Assembly: GCA_963721445.1 (NCBI GenBank)
Contig: CAVRIZ010000008.1
Coordinates: 434,001-498,000 of the forward strand
Direction of reading: 5' to 3'
Length of the DNA stretch: 64,000 nt
Origin: DAIOEK01 sp963721445
GTDB taxonomy: Bacteria > Chloroflexota > Anaerolineae > Anaerolineales > Anaerolineaceae
Positions 36,893 to 45,217 of this stretch are shown piece after piece; position 1 is the first letter of the stretch, and each line of letters starts with the position of its first letter. The position numbers were made by a program, and so were the translations under genes. The notes under the pieces were generated by a model. The model ran no database searches and was not told where the DNA came from. It was given only the letters and a program-made list of their open reading frames with translations.

Positions 36893-37972
36893 TTACTCCA
36901 ACCGGATGCGGGGATCGATAAAGACATAAGATAAGTCCACGATAAGATTAATAAACACATAACCAGTTGCTATAACAACAGTAAATGCCTGGATGATCGG
37001 AAAATCGCGAGCGGTGATCGCATCATACAGAATTCTTCCGACTCCAGCCAATCCGAAGATGGTCTCTGTCAGTAATGCTCCGGCAAATAGGATACCGAAT
37101 TCCAAGCCGATGATGGTGACGATCGGAAGCATGGCGTTCCGCAACGCATGTTTCAGGATCACCAGGTTTTTCCGTAATCCTTTCGCGCGAGCTGTGCGGA
37201 TGTAGTCCTGCTTCAGAACTTCCAACATGGAAGATCGCGTCATACGGGCAATAATGGCAAGGGGAATTGTTCCAAGCGCTGCAGCCGGTAGCAGAAGATG
37301 TTTGATTGCATCGCCAACCAACTGCCAATTTCCTGTTACTATTCCGTTGAGGATATATAAATTGGACAAAAATTCCAAAATGTAGAATTTCGCCGTAGCC
37401 GGCTCGGCAACCCAGCCCAACAACTGGTAGAAAGGAACAGATGATATCCCTGCAGTGAGACGCCCAGATGGGGGTAACCAGAATGGTGTGTCCTTCAACA
37501 ATAAGGCGAACGCATAAGCCAGCATTAATCCAAGCCAATATACAGGCATGGAAACACCCATATTGGATACCACCATGGTAGCCACATCTATTGACGAGTT
37601 TCTCTTTACCGCGGAGATGATTCCGGCCGGTATTCCTATTACCACTGAGAAAATGAGAGCAAGAAATCCCAATTCCATCGTCATTGGTAGACGTTCGGCG
37701 AGAATTAGAATCACTGGACGGCTAAAGCGGATCGATTCGCCAAAATCGCCCTGAACGATCTTACTGATATAGATGCCAAACTGGATCGGGATCGGTTTAT
37801 CAAATCCATATTGTTTCGTAAAACGTTCGCAAACATCTGCGGTCGCTTTTTCCCCCAGCATTGCCCGGCATGGATCACCAGGAATCATTCTGGTCAGTGT
37901 GAATGTGACTACCAGGATTCCAAACAAGACCGGTATTGCCAGAAGAACACGTCTGATAATATATTGAAACAT
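36893..37972 (-). CDS. Dipeptide/oligopeptide ABC transporter permease (DppB/OppB type)
   Basis: A 359-residue permease. It begins MFQYIIRRVLLAIPVLFGI, has the OppB DPCRAMLGEKA loop and an EAA loop IRTARAKGLRKNLVILKHALRNA (read in two parts). Six membrane segments are expected. It partners the DppC-type permease. Confidence 0.93.
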   Translation of the reverse strand: MFQYIIRRVLLAIPVLFGILVVTFTLTRMIPGDPCRAMLGEKATADVCERFTKQYGFDKPIPIQFGIYISKIVQGDFGESIRFSRPVILILAERLPMTMELGFLALIFSVVIGIPAGIISAVKRNSSIDVATMVVSNMGVSMPVYWLGLMLAYAFALLLKDTPFWLPPSGRLTAGISSVPFYQLLGWVAEPATAKFYILEFLSNLYILNGIVTGNWQLVGDAIKHLLLPAAALGTIPLAIIARMTRSSMLEVLKQDYIRTARAKGLRKNLVILKHALRNAMLPIVTIIGLEFGILFAGALLTETIFGLAGVGRILYDAITARDFPIIQAFTVVIATGYVFINLIVDLSYVFIDPRIRLE

Positions 37973-38004
37973 CGTCTATCCAACCTGTCGTGTAGGATAA
38001 AGGT

Positions 38005-38051
38005 GCAACGCGGGATGTAGCCAAAATCCAGGCTGGACCATCCCGCGTTGC
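38005..38051 (-). repeat. Strong intergenic hairpin between binding-protein and permease genes
   Basis: A perfect 13-bp stem (38051-38039 / 38017-38005) with a 21-base loop and no real T-run. In ABC importer operons such stems protect the abundant binding-protein message or partly stop transcription, and this placement fits that role. Confidence 0.6.
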
Positions 38052-38086
38052 TTTTGGTCAATTAGTTTACATGTAAAAAACCGGTT

Positions 38087-39755
38087 TTACTCGGCAGGTA
38101 CATTGAGCAGTTTCTGCCACAGCGTGCTGAAATACTCAAAGGATCCAGTATTTCCCTTGTGGAGAGGATTAGCGGCATCCCAAGCAACGATCCATGACTG
38201 AGCTACATCAGAGGCGTCTAACTTGGAACCATCATGGAAAGTCACACCAGAGCGAAGGTGGCAGGTCCAGACAGTCAAGATCCGCATTCGGATCGCAGGA
38301 AGTAGCCAATCCGGGTTTAACTTCCGTTCCACCTACTTCGAAGGAAAGCAGGGATTCAAGAGCCTGTTCGCAAGCACGCAGTGATTCACCATCGGTTTCA
38401 TCATTGCAGTAGAGCGAAATGGGTTCAGCATTCTGCATCCAGACGAAGTTCTCGCGGCTCCCCGGTTTGACAACAGAGAAGTTTTCATTGCCGAGCGGCG
38501 AGGCATGTGCGCCTTCCACGTCAGCTCGATACGCCACACCGGAACCACCATGAGCTACAGGAATCATGGGAACCAGTTCTTTGATCGCATTGTTGGCGGC
38601 TTCATAGATGGCTTTGGATTGAGCAGGATCAGCAATGCTCGCACCCTTGACCAGGTTTTCATAGATCTCTGGATATGGGGTACCAAACTGCGCCTGGGAT
38701 TTTCCGAAATGGTAATCCAGGAAGTTGGTAATGTGCGGGTAGTCTGCATTCCAACCCAACAGATGGAAACCATTCAAACGGCCTTGTGAAGAATCGTCGA
38801 TAAAGGCACCAGATTCCATAACGGTGATTTCCGCATCGATGTTCAGGTTCTGTTTAAGTTGATCCTGGATATCGGTGGCTACCAGGGTAACCTGGGGCAG
38901 GTAAGCACGAACTACATCGCGTAAGTAGAGATTGGTTTTGAAACCATCCGGGAAACCAGCTTCAGCCAGAAGGGCTTTGCCAGCCGCGGGATCGAATTTA
39001 TACCAATCTTCTCCAACACAACCATTGGGAATCGCGCAGGGGGTGAAGTGGGTAGCCACTTCGGATCCCTTTGGATAGAAGTTGTCCACGATTCGTTGAC
39101 GATCGATGCCCATCGCAACTGCCTGGCGAACTTTGACATTGTCAAAAGGCGGGAAAGTATTGGTCATCCCGATATAGAAGATATTCAGGACTTCGCGTTG
39201 TTTCATAGCCAGGTTTGTATCAGCTTCGATGGTAGCGAAATCTTCAGGAGCGGGGTTGTCGATGCCATCCACAGTACCGGATTGGAGCTCAAGCAATCGG
39301 GCTGCAGATTCAGCAGACCATTTGAATACTATATTCGGGACTTTTCCAGCATCGCCCCAGTATTTCGCATTTTTCTTGAACACAATACTGTCGCCGCGAT
39401 TCCATTTTTCGACGTAGTAGGGTCCGGTTCCGACTGGCTTCTCAAGGATTTGGCCAGTGGGCATTGCGTATTCAATGTATTCGCGGGGTTGAATGGAGAA
39501 CGCCGAGAATGCAGCTTTAGATGGGAACGCAGGATCGGGAGCACACATGGTGAATTCGATAGTGAGTTCATCCAGTGTCTTGATTTCTTTGATCAAACCA
39601 CCATAATCACAGCTGGGAGCAGCTAAATCCATGGCTTCGTATGGTTTTTCTTTATAACCTGCTGCAGGAACTTGCGCTTTTGGCTGGCAGGAAGCAAGCA
39701 CCATACTTAATACAACTACAACAGCCAAAACAACGAACAACAATTTTTTATTCAC
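38087..39755 (-). CDS. Peptide/nickel-type ABC substrate-binding lipoprotein, interrupted by one +1 frameshift
   Basis: The extracellular family-5 binding protein of the importer. A GTG start at 39755 follows GGAGGA; the lipoprotein signal ends in MVLASCQP. The whole family fold is present, e.g. VGTGPYYVEKWNRGD and VRQAVAMGIDRQRIV. One extra base near 38276 (minus-strand CTTGACTG) moves the end out of frame. The C-terminus VWTCHLRSGVTFHDG...DASDVAQSW continues in the next frame to 38087. Removing one base gives 555 residues. Oddly the TFHDGSKLDASDV block, normally near the N-terminus of this family, is C-terminal here, so domain order is permuted. Confidence 0.85.
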
Positions 39756-39863
39756 AATCTCCTCCGTATAACTTATCAAATATAGTATTGAACGGCGATT
39801 TAAATGCAATATAGGAAGTCCAACACCTCCCTTCATAAGATTGTTAATTATTGATTAGTATGC

Positions 39864-39893
39864 ATTATATAACAGATAAAAATCATATGTCAA
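39864..39893 (-). promoter_or_regulatory. Promoter of the peptide ABC transporter operon
   Basis: Minus-strand TTGACA (39893-39888), an 18-base spacer and TATAAT (39869-39864), about 110 bases upstream of the GTG start. AT-rich surroundings. A 7-5-7 palindrome lies 29 bases upstream of the -35. Confidence 0.75.
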
Positions 39894-39921
39894 TTATGAA
39901 GATAATCAGATGTTGGTACGG

Positions 39922-39940
39922 TGTCTCACTATATGAGACA
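39922..39940. promoter_or_regulatory. Perfect inverted repeat TGTCTCA-N5-TGAGACA
   Basis: A 7-bp perfect inverted repeat with a 5-base spacer in the divergent gap between the peptide transporter and the quinate-DH-like operon. The same core TCTCA-N5-TGAGA occurs at 43662-43676 inside another promoter. Probably the site of a dimeric repressor. Confidence 0.55.
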
Positions 39941-40045
39941 TAAATGTCCAACAAGCATACCCAATCACCAGTAACGGGGTTTACTACCCATGGATGATAC
40001 TTCAGGGTATACTCACAGTCTCAGCCCCAATAAGGAGGTTTCAGC

Positions 40046-40969
40046 ATGAAACGAGCAGTCAGCATTAGCATTGGTTCATCAAAAAGAAACAAAGCTGTGG
40101 AAATCGAATTGTTGGGGGAAACAGTTCAGATTGAACGCATCGGTACAGATGGAGACATGGATAAAGCCGCTGCGATGTATCGGGAACTGGATGGTGTTGT
40201 CGATGCGTTTGGTGTTGGCGGCGCCGATTTGGGTGTAATGGTCGACCGTCACTGGTATCCGCTCTATTCTGTCCATAAAATGGTAAAAGACATAAAAATT
40301 ACACCTACTGTCGATGGAACTGGGTTAAAAAACACGCTGGAAAAAAGATCCGCTTCAATATTAAAACGAGTTTTGGGCGAGGAAGCCACCACTGGAAAGA
40401 AAGCATTAATCATGACCGGGGTAGACCGCTGGGGGATGCTCGAATCTTTCGTGGAGGATGGTTACGATTGCACTTTTGGCGACATGATGTTCTCACTGGG
40501 AATGCCTTTTCCCCTTCACAAATCCAGTTCTGTAAAACTAATGGCTTCATTGCTGATGCCGATCGCTGGCAGAATTCCGTTCCATTGGGTCTATCCAACC
40601 GGTAAAGAACAGGAAAAGCGGACGCCTAAATATTCCGATTGGTTTAACTGGGCGGATGTTATCGCCGGAGATTGCCACTATATTACCCGCTATATGCCTG
40701 ACCACTTAGTCGGAAAAATTATCGTAACCAATACCACCACGCAGGATGATATCCAGTTGTTCAAAGACGCCGGCATAAAATCGATCTTAACCACGACGCC
40801 GGTATTAGATGGCAGATCATTTGGCACGAATATGATGGAAGCTGCCATAATGGCAGCTTCTGGCAGGAAAGCTCCCATCGACTACGCACACCCGGGCAAC
40901 TATTTTTCCGAACTGGGAGCGCTGGTTGAACAGATAGGGTTTGAACCACAGTATCAGGAGCTCAATTAA
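40046..40969 (+). CDS. Quinate 5-dehydrogenase-like protein of unknown role
   Basis: A 307-residue protein that resembles entries named 'quinate 5-dehydrogenase' in related bacteria, from memory; that name may be wrong. Seen here: GVVDAFGVGGADLGV near 50-65, TGKKALIMTGVDRWGMLE near 125, a central hydrophobic stretch, GDCHYITRYMPDHLVGKIIV near 213 and a C-terminal TTTPVLDGRSFGTNM. No cofactor motif could be named with confidence. AAGGAGG precedes the ATG. Its stop codon overlaps the next start, so it is coupled to the NTP transferase. Confidence 0.6.
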   Translation: MKRAVSISIGSSKRNKAVEIELLGETVQIERIGTDGDMDKAAAMYRELDGVVDAFGVGGADLGVMVDRHWYPLYSVHKMVKDIKITPTVDGTGLKNTLEKRSASILKRVLGEEATTGKKALIMTGVDRWGMLESFVEDGYDCTFGDMMFSLGMPFPLHKSSSVKLMASLLMPIAGRIPFHWVYPTGKEQEKRTPKYSDWFNWADVIAGDCHYITRYMPDHLVGKIIVTNTTTQDDIQLFKDAGIKSILTTTPVLDGRSFGTNMMEAAIMAASGRKAPIDYAHPGNYFSELGALVEQIGFEPQYQELN

Positions 40970-41745
40970 TGGATGCCATCATCACCGCCGGAGGGATTCC
41001 CCTTCCCGGAGACCCTCTGTATGAATACACCCGCGGTGGATCCAAAGCCATGTTGGAATTGGCTGGAAAGCCGATGATCCAATGGGTATTAGACGCGATC
41101 AGTCGATCACCCAAAATCAATCACATCATCGTAATTGGACTCACCGAATTGGGTGGTATTACCTGCCCGAAGCCGATCACTTTTCTTCCAAACCAGAAAG
41201 ACATGCTTGCCAACATCAATGTCGGGCTTGATGCGCTGAAGCGTCTGCAGACAGGGTCAGAATATGCATTGATCGCCGCGTCAGATGTCCCCGGTATCAC
41301 CACCGAGATGGTGAACTGGATGGTGGATACAGTCGAAACATCCCATTCGGATATCTATTACCAGGTCATTACTCGCGAGCTTATGGAAGAAAAATTCCCC
41401 GCCTCACGCCGTACATTTACCCACCTTAAGGGGATGGAAATTTGTGGAGGGGATGTAAATGCGGTACGGGTGAATATGGATTCGAGTGTTACCAATATGT
41501 GGGAACGATTGATCGCCTCCCGAAAAAATCCGATCAAACAGGCGTTCATTCTCGGTCTCGATATATTATTCGGTTTGCTTTTCCGCTCGGCCACGCTCGA
41601 CGAACTTGCCCGGATGATCAGTAAACGATTGAAAATTACTGGTAAAGTAGTGCTGTGCCCGTATGCAGAGATGGGCATGGACGTGGATAAGCCACACCAA
41701 TTAGAAATTATGCGTCATTTCCTTTCCAGGAGGACGACCGGGTGA
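40969..41745 (+). CDS. Nucleotidyltransferase (MobA/IspD-like fold)
   Basis: A 258-residue NTP transferase. The start AIITAGG...GGSKAMLELAGKPMIQWVLDAI is the nucleotide-binding loop with the catalytic lysine, AASDVPGI carries the metal-binding aspartate. The C-terminal 70 residues add a hydrophobic stretch and a second small region. It probably activates a sugar or alcohol with CTP or GTP. Neighbours suggest lipid or envelope metabolism, but no substrate can be given. Confidence 0.75.
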   Translation: MDAIITAGGIPLPGDPLYEYTRGGSKAMLELAGKPMIQWVLDAISRSPKINHIIVIGLTELGGITCPKPITFLPNQKDMLANINVGLDALKRLQTGSEYALIAASDVPGITTEMVNWMVDTVETSHSDIYYQVITRELMEEKFPASRRTFTHLKGMEICGGDVNAVRVNMDSSVTNMWERLIASRKNPIKQAFILGLDILFGLLFRSATLDELARMISKRLKITGKVVLCPYAEMGMDVDKPHQLEIMRHFLSRRTTG

Positions 41746-42305
41746 ACTTGCAGGAATTGATCGAGTGGGACGAAACAACCTCCAAAAAAATGCAAATCGT
41801 GGAGACCGATCACAGCCTTAAGCCATTGGCTGTTATCTTCGCCCATTCGGGTGATTCATGGTTTTGGATGGTTGGGTTGGTTGTCATTTTCTTGCTGGGT
41901 GATCCATTCTGGCGAAATATCGCCCTCGTGTTTACCATCAGTTTTATACCTTTGGCAGCGATCGTATTATGGATCAAATTCACCATCCGCCGAAAACGAC
42001 CGGAAGGTACGTGGGGACAGATCTACCGAATCACAGATCCGCACTCTTTTCCATCCGGCCACGCAGCGAGAGCTTATTTATTCGCCATTCTTGCCATCGG
42101 ATTAGGACCCGCCTGGTTCGCGATCCTGTTATTTATTTGGGCCCCACTGGTTTGTCTGGCTCGAGTGTTGACCGGGGTTCACTATATTTCTGATGTTATT
42201 GCAGGGATGGTTGTCGGAATATTCAGTGGAATATTGGTGCTTGCCATCCTTCCCGTTCTATCCCCATTATTGCAATTACTAATAAAGATATTGCCGGCGC
42301 TCTGA
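41742..42305 (+). CDS. PAP2-family membrane phosphatase
   Basis: A 187-residue protein with about five membrane helices. The three PAP2 motifs are complete: KFTIRRKRP, PSGHAAR and ARVLTGVHYISD with the catalytic histidines. These enzymes dephosphorylate lipid or isoprenoid phosphates at the membrane surface. Overlap of four bases with the NTP transferase gene puts it in the same operon. Confidence 0.88.
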   Translation: MNLQELIEWDETTSKKMQIVETDHSLKPLAVIFAHSGDSWFWMVGLVVIFLLGDPFWRNIALVFTISFIPLAAIVLWIKFTIRRKRPEGTWGQIYRITDPHSFPSGHAARAYLFAILAIGLGPAWFAILLFIWAPLVCLARVLTGVHYISDVIAGMVVGIFSGILVLAILPVLSPLLQLLIKILPAL

Positions 42306-42317
42306 TCTACTTCATAG

Positions 42318-42355
42318 AAAAGATGCCTTTCCATTTCATAGGAAAGGCATCTTTT
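42318..42355. terminator. Bidirectional terminator
   Basis: A 15-bp perfect stem (42318-42332 / 42341-42355) with an 8-base loop, with A and T runs on either side. It lies between the convergent PAP2 and ATP-grasp genes and can serve both. Confidence 0.9.
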
Positions 42356-42370
42356 TATTTTGGCATGAAA

Positions 42371-43618
42371 TTATCGTAAAGTGGTTCGGGCACGGATTGC
42401 GTACGATACCCTGGCAGGTACACGGGAACGGGCGTTCAAACGAGCTGGGACTTTCGCCTGGGGCATTACCATATCTCTAACTACATCCGAAGCTTTCTGA
42501 ACGAGTCCCCAACGGGACGCCCCCAGGTAAAGGATCTCCAGGATCAACTCTCGATAGTTGATTCCTTCGGCTTTCCCAATCACACAAAGATCACTGAAAT
42601 CTGGTGTGAGACCTGGTAATGAATTGATCTCCAGCAGAAATGGATTCCCTTCTGCATCGCACCGGAAATCCACTCGGGAAACATCCAAAGCGCCAACTGT
42701 TACATGGGCGCGGATCGCCAATTCCTGTAACTGGCGGGAAAAAGTCGTGGAAATTGGCGCGGGACACAGGAATTGTGGGACGCCTTCATCACCATTGTAA
42801 AGTTGTTTGGCGGAGTGACCATATACACCCGGAGTCACAGACGTGGTACTTTCCACTTCAAGGACCGGCATACGGTGAAATCCATCTTTTTGATACAGTT
42901 CAGGATGGAGCGTATATTGATGTACTCCCGGTCGCCCGAGGACACCGACCGTAAATTCACGACCTGGCAGGTATTCTTCTACCAACGCGGGTTGATCATA
43001 CTTGCTGATGACCCAAGTTACGCGGTTCCGAAGATCTTTTGGGTTATAGACGATAGATTCTGAACCCATACCCATTCCAGTTCCTTCGCGGGCGGGTTTG
43101 ACAAACAACGGAAATCGGAGGGTTGAATCAATCGGTTCGTAACCCGTGGTGAACTCCTGAAAAGGAGCAACCGGCAATCCACTGTCTCGCCAGATACGTT
43201 TGGTTAGTGTTTTATCAAGGGTGATCGCATTCGTGGTCACCCGGGAGGCGGTATAGGGTATATGCATCATTTCGAAGACTGCGGGCGCCTGAGCTTCACG
43301 CCCATCGCCGCCTAATCCTTCAGAAATGTTGAAGCAGATGTCGGGAACGACATCTCGTAAGGTGTAGGGTAAATTGATATCGGCTGGGATAAAAATCGCT
43401 GAATGACCGTCGGATTCAATAGCTGCTCTAATGGCTTCTATTGTCTCTTTTTTGTCGAATTCCGCGCCGGCATCGGTTGGACCTTCTGTGGGTATCGATG
43501 ATTCCCCCTTGATGTTGGCAATTACGGCTACCCGCCAGGATTTCACCGGTCGCGGTTTGGTACTGGGAGGCTTGTCGCTCTCTTCCAAATCAGATTCGTA
43601 TATGCTTACATTTTCCAT
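42371..43618 (-). CDS. D-alanine-D-alanine ligase-like ATP-grasp protein
   Basis: A 415-residue ATP-grasp ligase. Start 43618 is chosen for its AGGAGA. The ligase core spans about 30-355: CFNISEGLGGDGREAQ, PFVKP-like PLFVKPAREGTGMG, VEEYLPGREFTVGV and the metal-binding EINSLPGLTP. The first 30 residues and the Arg/Ala-rich last 55 residues are extra. Related proteins join amino acids or peptides; this one may act on D-Ala but the substrate is not shown. A palindrome sits in its promoter. Confidence 0.8.
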   Translation of the reverse strand: MENVSIYESDLEESDKPPSTKPRPVKSWRVAVIANIKGESSIPTEGPTDAGAEFDKKETIEAIRAAIESDGHSAIFIPADINLPYTLRDVVPDICFNISEGLGGDGREAQAPAVFEMMHIPYTASRVTTNAITLDKTLTKRIWRDSGLPVAPFQEFTTGYEPIDSTLRFPLFVKPAREGTGMGMGSESIVYNPKDLRNRVTWVISKYDQPALVEEYLPGREFTVGVLGRPGVHQYTLHPELYQKDGFHRMPVLEVESTTSVTPGVYGHSAKQLYNGDEGVPQFLCPAPISTTFSRQLQELAIRAHVTVGALDVSRVDFRCDAEGNPFLLEINSLPGLTPDFSDLCVIGKAEGINYRELILEILYLGASRWGLVQKASDVVRDMVMPQAKVPARLNARSRVPARVSYAIRARTTLR

Positions 43619-43654
43619 GATCAAATCTCCTGCAATTTTTGTTTTCAATGTGCC

Positions 43655-43682
43655 AGTATAGTCTCATTTCGTGAGAATACAA
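43655..43682 (-). promoter_or_regulatory. Promoter of the ATP-grasp gene with operator in the spacer
   Basis: Minus-strand TTGTAT (43682-43677), a 16-base spacer and TATACT (43660-43655). The spacer contains TCTCA-N5-TGAGA (43662-43676), so a bound repressor would block polymerase directly. The same motif is at 39922. Confidence 0.65.
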
Positions 43683-43826
43683 GGGTTATGAATGAGTCTA
43701 ATACGATACTAATGTCACCAATTCTTACGTAATAATCATATTAAAGGTTGTACCCTACACCTAATCACCACATAGGCTTGACGGATAATTGAAAAGCAGA
43801 CCGCAATGCCCTCAAGCTGCTATTGC

Positions 43827-43855
43827 TTGCCAAATTATTTTGCATGGAGTATGCT
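43827..43855 (+). promoter_or_regulatory. Promoter of tRNA-Sec
   Basis: TTGCCA (43827-43832), a 17-base spacer and TATGCT (43850-43855). Transcription would begin near 43862, right at the 5' end of the tRNA. Confidence 0.6.
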
Positions 43856-43863
43856 TACTCATT

Positions 43864-43957
43864 GGGAGTGGCAGGGTCCCGGTGGGTTCCCCGGTCTTCA
43901 AAATCGGTGACGGGTCGCTTTGCGGGCCGTGGTGGGTTCGACTCCCATCCACTCCCG
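43864..43957 (+). tRNA. selC: tRNA-Sec (anticodon TCA)
   Basis: A selenocysteine tRNA of 94 bases. The 8-bp acceptor stem (43864-43871 / 43949-43956), a T arm with TTCGACT, a long variable arm (about 43911-43929, one mismatch) and an anticodon loop CTTCAAA with TCA at 43898-43900 all fit bacterial selC. The CCA end is not encoded. No selA, selB or selD is in the window. The next gene starts 35 bases downstream without a terminator. Confidence 0.93.
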
Positions 43958-43992
43958 CCTTTGTAATGAAGAGATAGGATTGTAGGACACAA

Positions 43993-45198
43993 ATGATCAA
44001 CCTGGATAGAAATTCGCTAGATCCCCTTGTCCAGCGATATTTTCTTATTGAAAGTGTGACCGAAGGTGAAATACGTACCAAACCTTACCTGTTATATACA
44101 GGTCGTTTTTATAACGAGGAAGTTGAAAAAGCACATGCAAGCCTTGTGCAATCACTGAACCCGTCACACATTATGCCGTTATTTAGAGAAGAGAATGGCA
44201 AACCAGCCATTATTTTAACCGAATCAGTTCAAAACAATTCGAAATCTAAACCCATTCTCAATCTGATCTTATTTGTATTGACTTTATTAAGCGTCCTACT
44301 GAGTGGAGCGTTGTACGCCCTCGGTGGCGAACAGACTACCAGCAACAATTTCTGGATGGATTTAATCCATAACCTGGGCAAAGGATGGCCATTTGCAATT
44401 AGTTTGCTCGCCATACTGGGGGCGCATGAGTTTGGTCACTATCTTGCCGGGCGATATCACCATACAAATGTTACCCTCCCTTTCTTTATTCCTTTCCCAT
44501 TAAGTACCTTCGGAACTATGGGCGCTTTCATCCAGATGAAAGATCTGCCGAAAAATCGGAAACATCTTCTGGATATAGCGATCGCAGGTCCACTGGCGGG
44601 AATGCTGTTCGCAATTCCTATCTTGATCGTCGGTCTTCTTCTTTCAGAGGTTCAATCACTCCCATCCGCAGTAGCACAAGGGCAGGCATTTCAGTTGGAA
44701 GGTAACAGTCTGCTGTACCTTTTCCTCAAATGGATGACCAAAGGTCAGTTGTTACCCGCTCCGGCCAGTCTCGCTGGGTTGCCACCAATAATTTTCTGGG
44801 TCCGTTATTTTTTCACCGGGCAACCAGTTCCGCTTGGAGGCATGGATGTCATGCTTCATCCGATGGCATGGGCTGGTTGGGCAGGCTTGTTGGTCACCTC
44901 GTTGAACCTGATTCCAGCCGGACAATTGGATGGCGGTCATATTTTTTATGTTTTGTTTGGCTCAACCGGCAGCAGACGAATCCTTCCATTTGTGTTAATC
45001 GCCCTCATCGGGCTTGGTTTTGTTTGGAACGGATGGTGGCTTTGGGCGGTCTTAATCTTTTTCCTTGGTCGTACTCACGCAGAACCAATGGATCAAATTA
45101 CCACGCTAGATGCAACAAGAAAATGGTTGGGGGTATTAACTCTAGTCCTCTTTATTCTGGTCTTTACTCCTGTCCCGCTCATAATAATTGGCATGTAA
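43993..45198 (+). CDS. Site-2 protease family membrane zinc metalloprotease (M50)
   Basis: A 401-residue integral protease. Residues 1-85 are soluble, then six to eight membrane segments. HEFGH at 145-149 binds zinc and NLIPAGQLDGGH near 315 supplies the third ligand. TFGTMGAFIQMK is the loop typical of plant-EGY-like S2P proteins. It cleaves membrane proteins within the bilayer; no partner sigma factor is nearby. Starts just after tRNA-Sec and could share its transcript. Confidence 0.9.
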   Translation: MINLDRNSLDPLVQRYFLIESVTEGEIRTKPYLLYTGRFYNEEVEKAHASLVQSLNPSHIMPLFREENGKPAIILTESVQNNSKSKPILNLILFVLTLLSVLLSGALYALGGEQTTSNNFWMDLIHNLGKGWPFAISLLAILGAHEFGHYLAGRYHHTNVTLPFFIPFPLSTFGTMGAFIQMKDLPKNRKHLLDIAIAGPLAGMLFAIPILIVGLLLSEVQSLPSAVAQGQAFQLEGNSLLYLFLKWMTKGQLLPAPASLAGLPPIIFWVRYFFTGQPVPLGGMDVMLHPMAWAGWAGLLVTSLNLIPAGQLDGGHIFYVLFGSTGSRRILPFVLIALIGLGFVWNGWWLWAVLIFFLGRTHAEPMDQITTLDATRKWLGVLTLVLFILVFTPVPLIIIGM

Positions 45199-45217
45199 CT
45201 TGGATTGTTCTCCGTAT

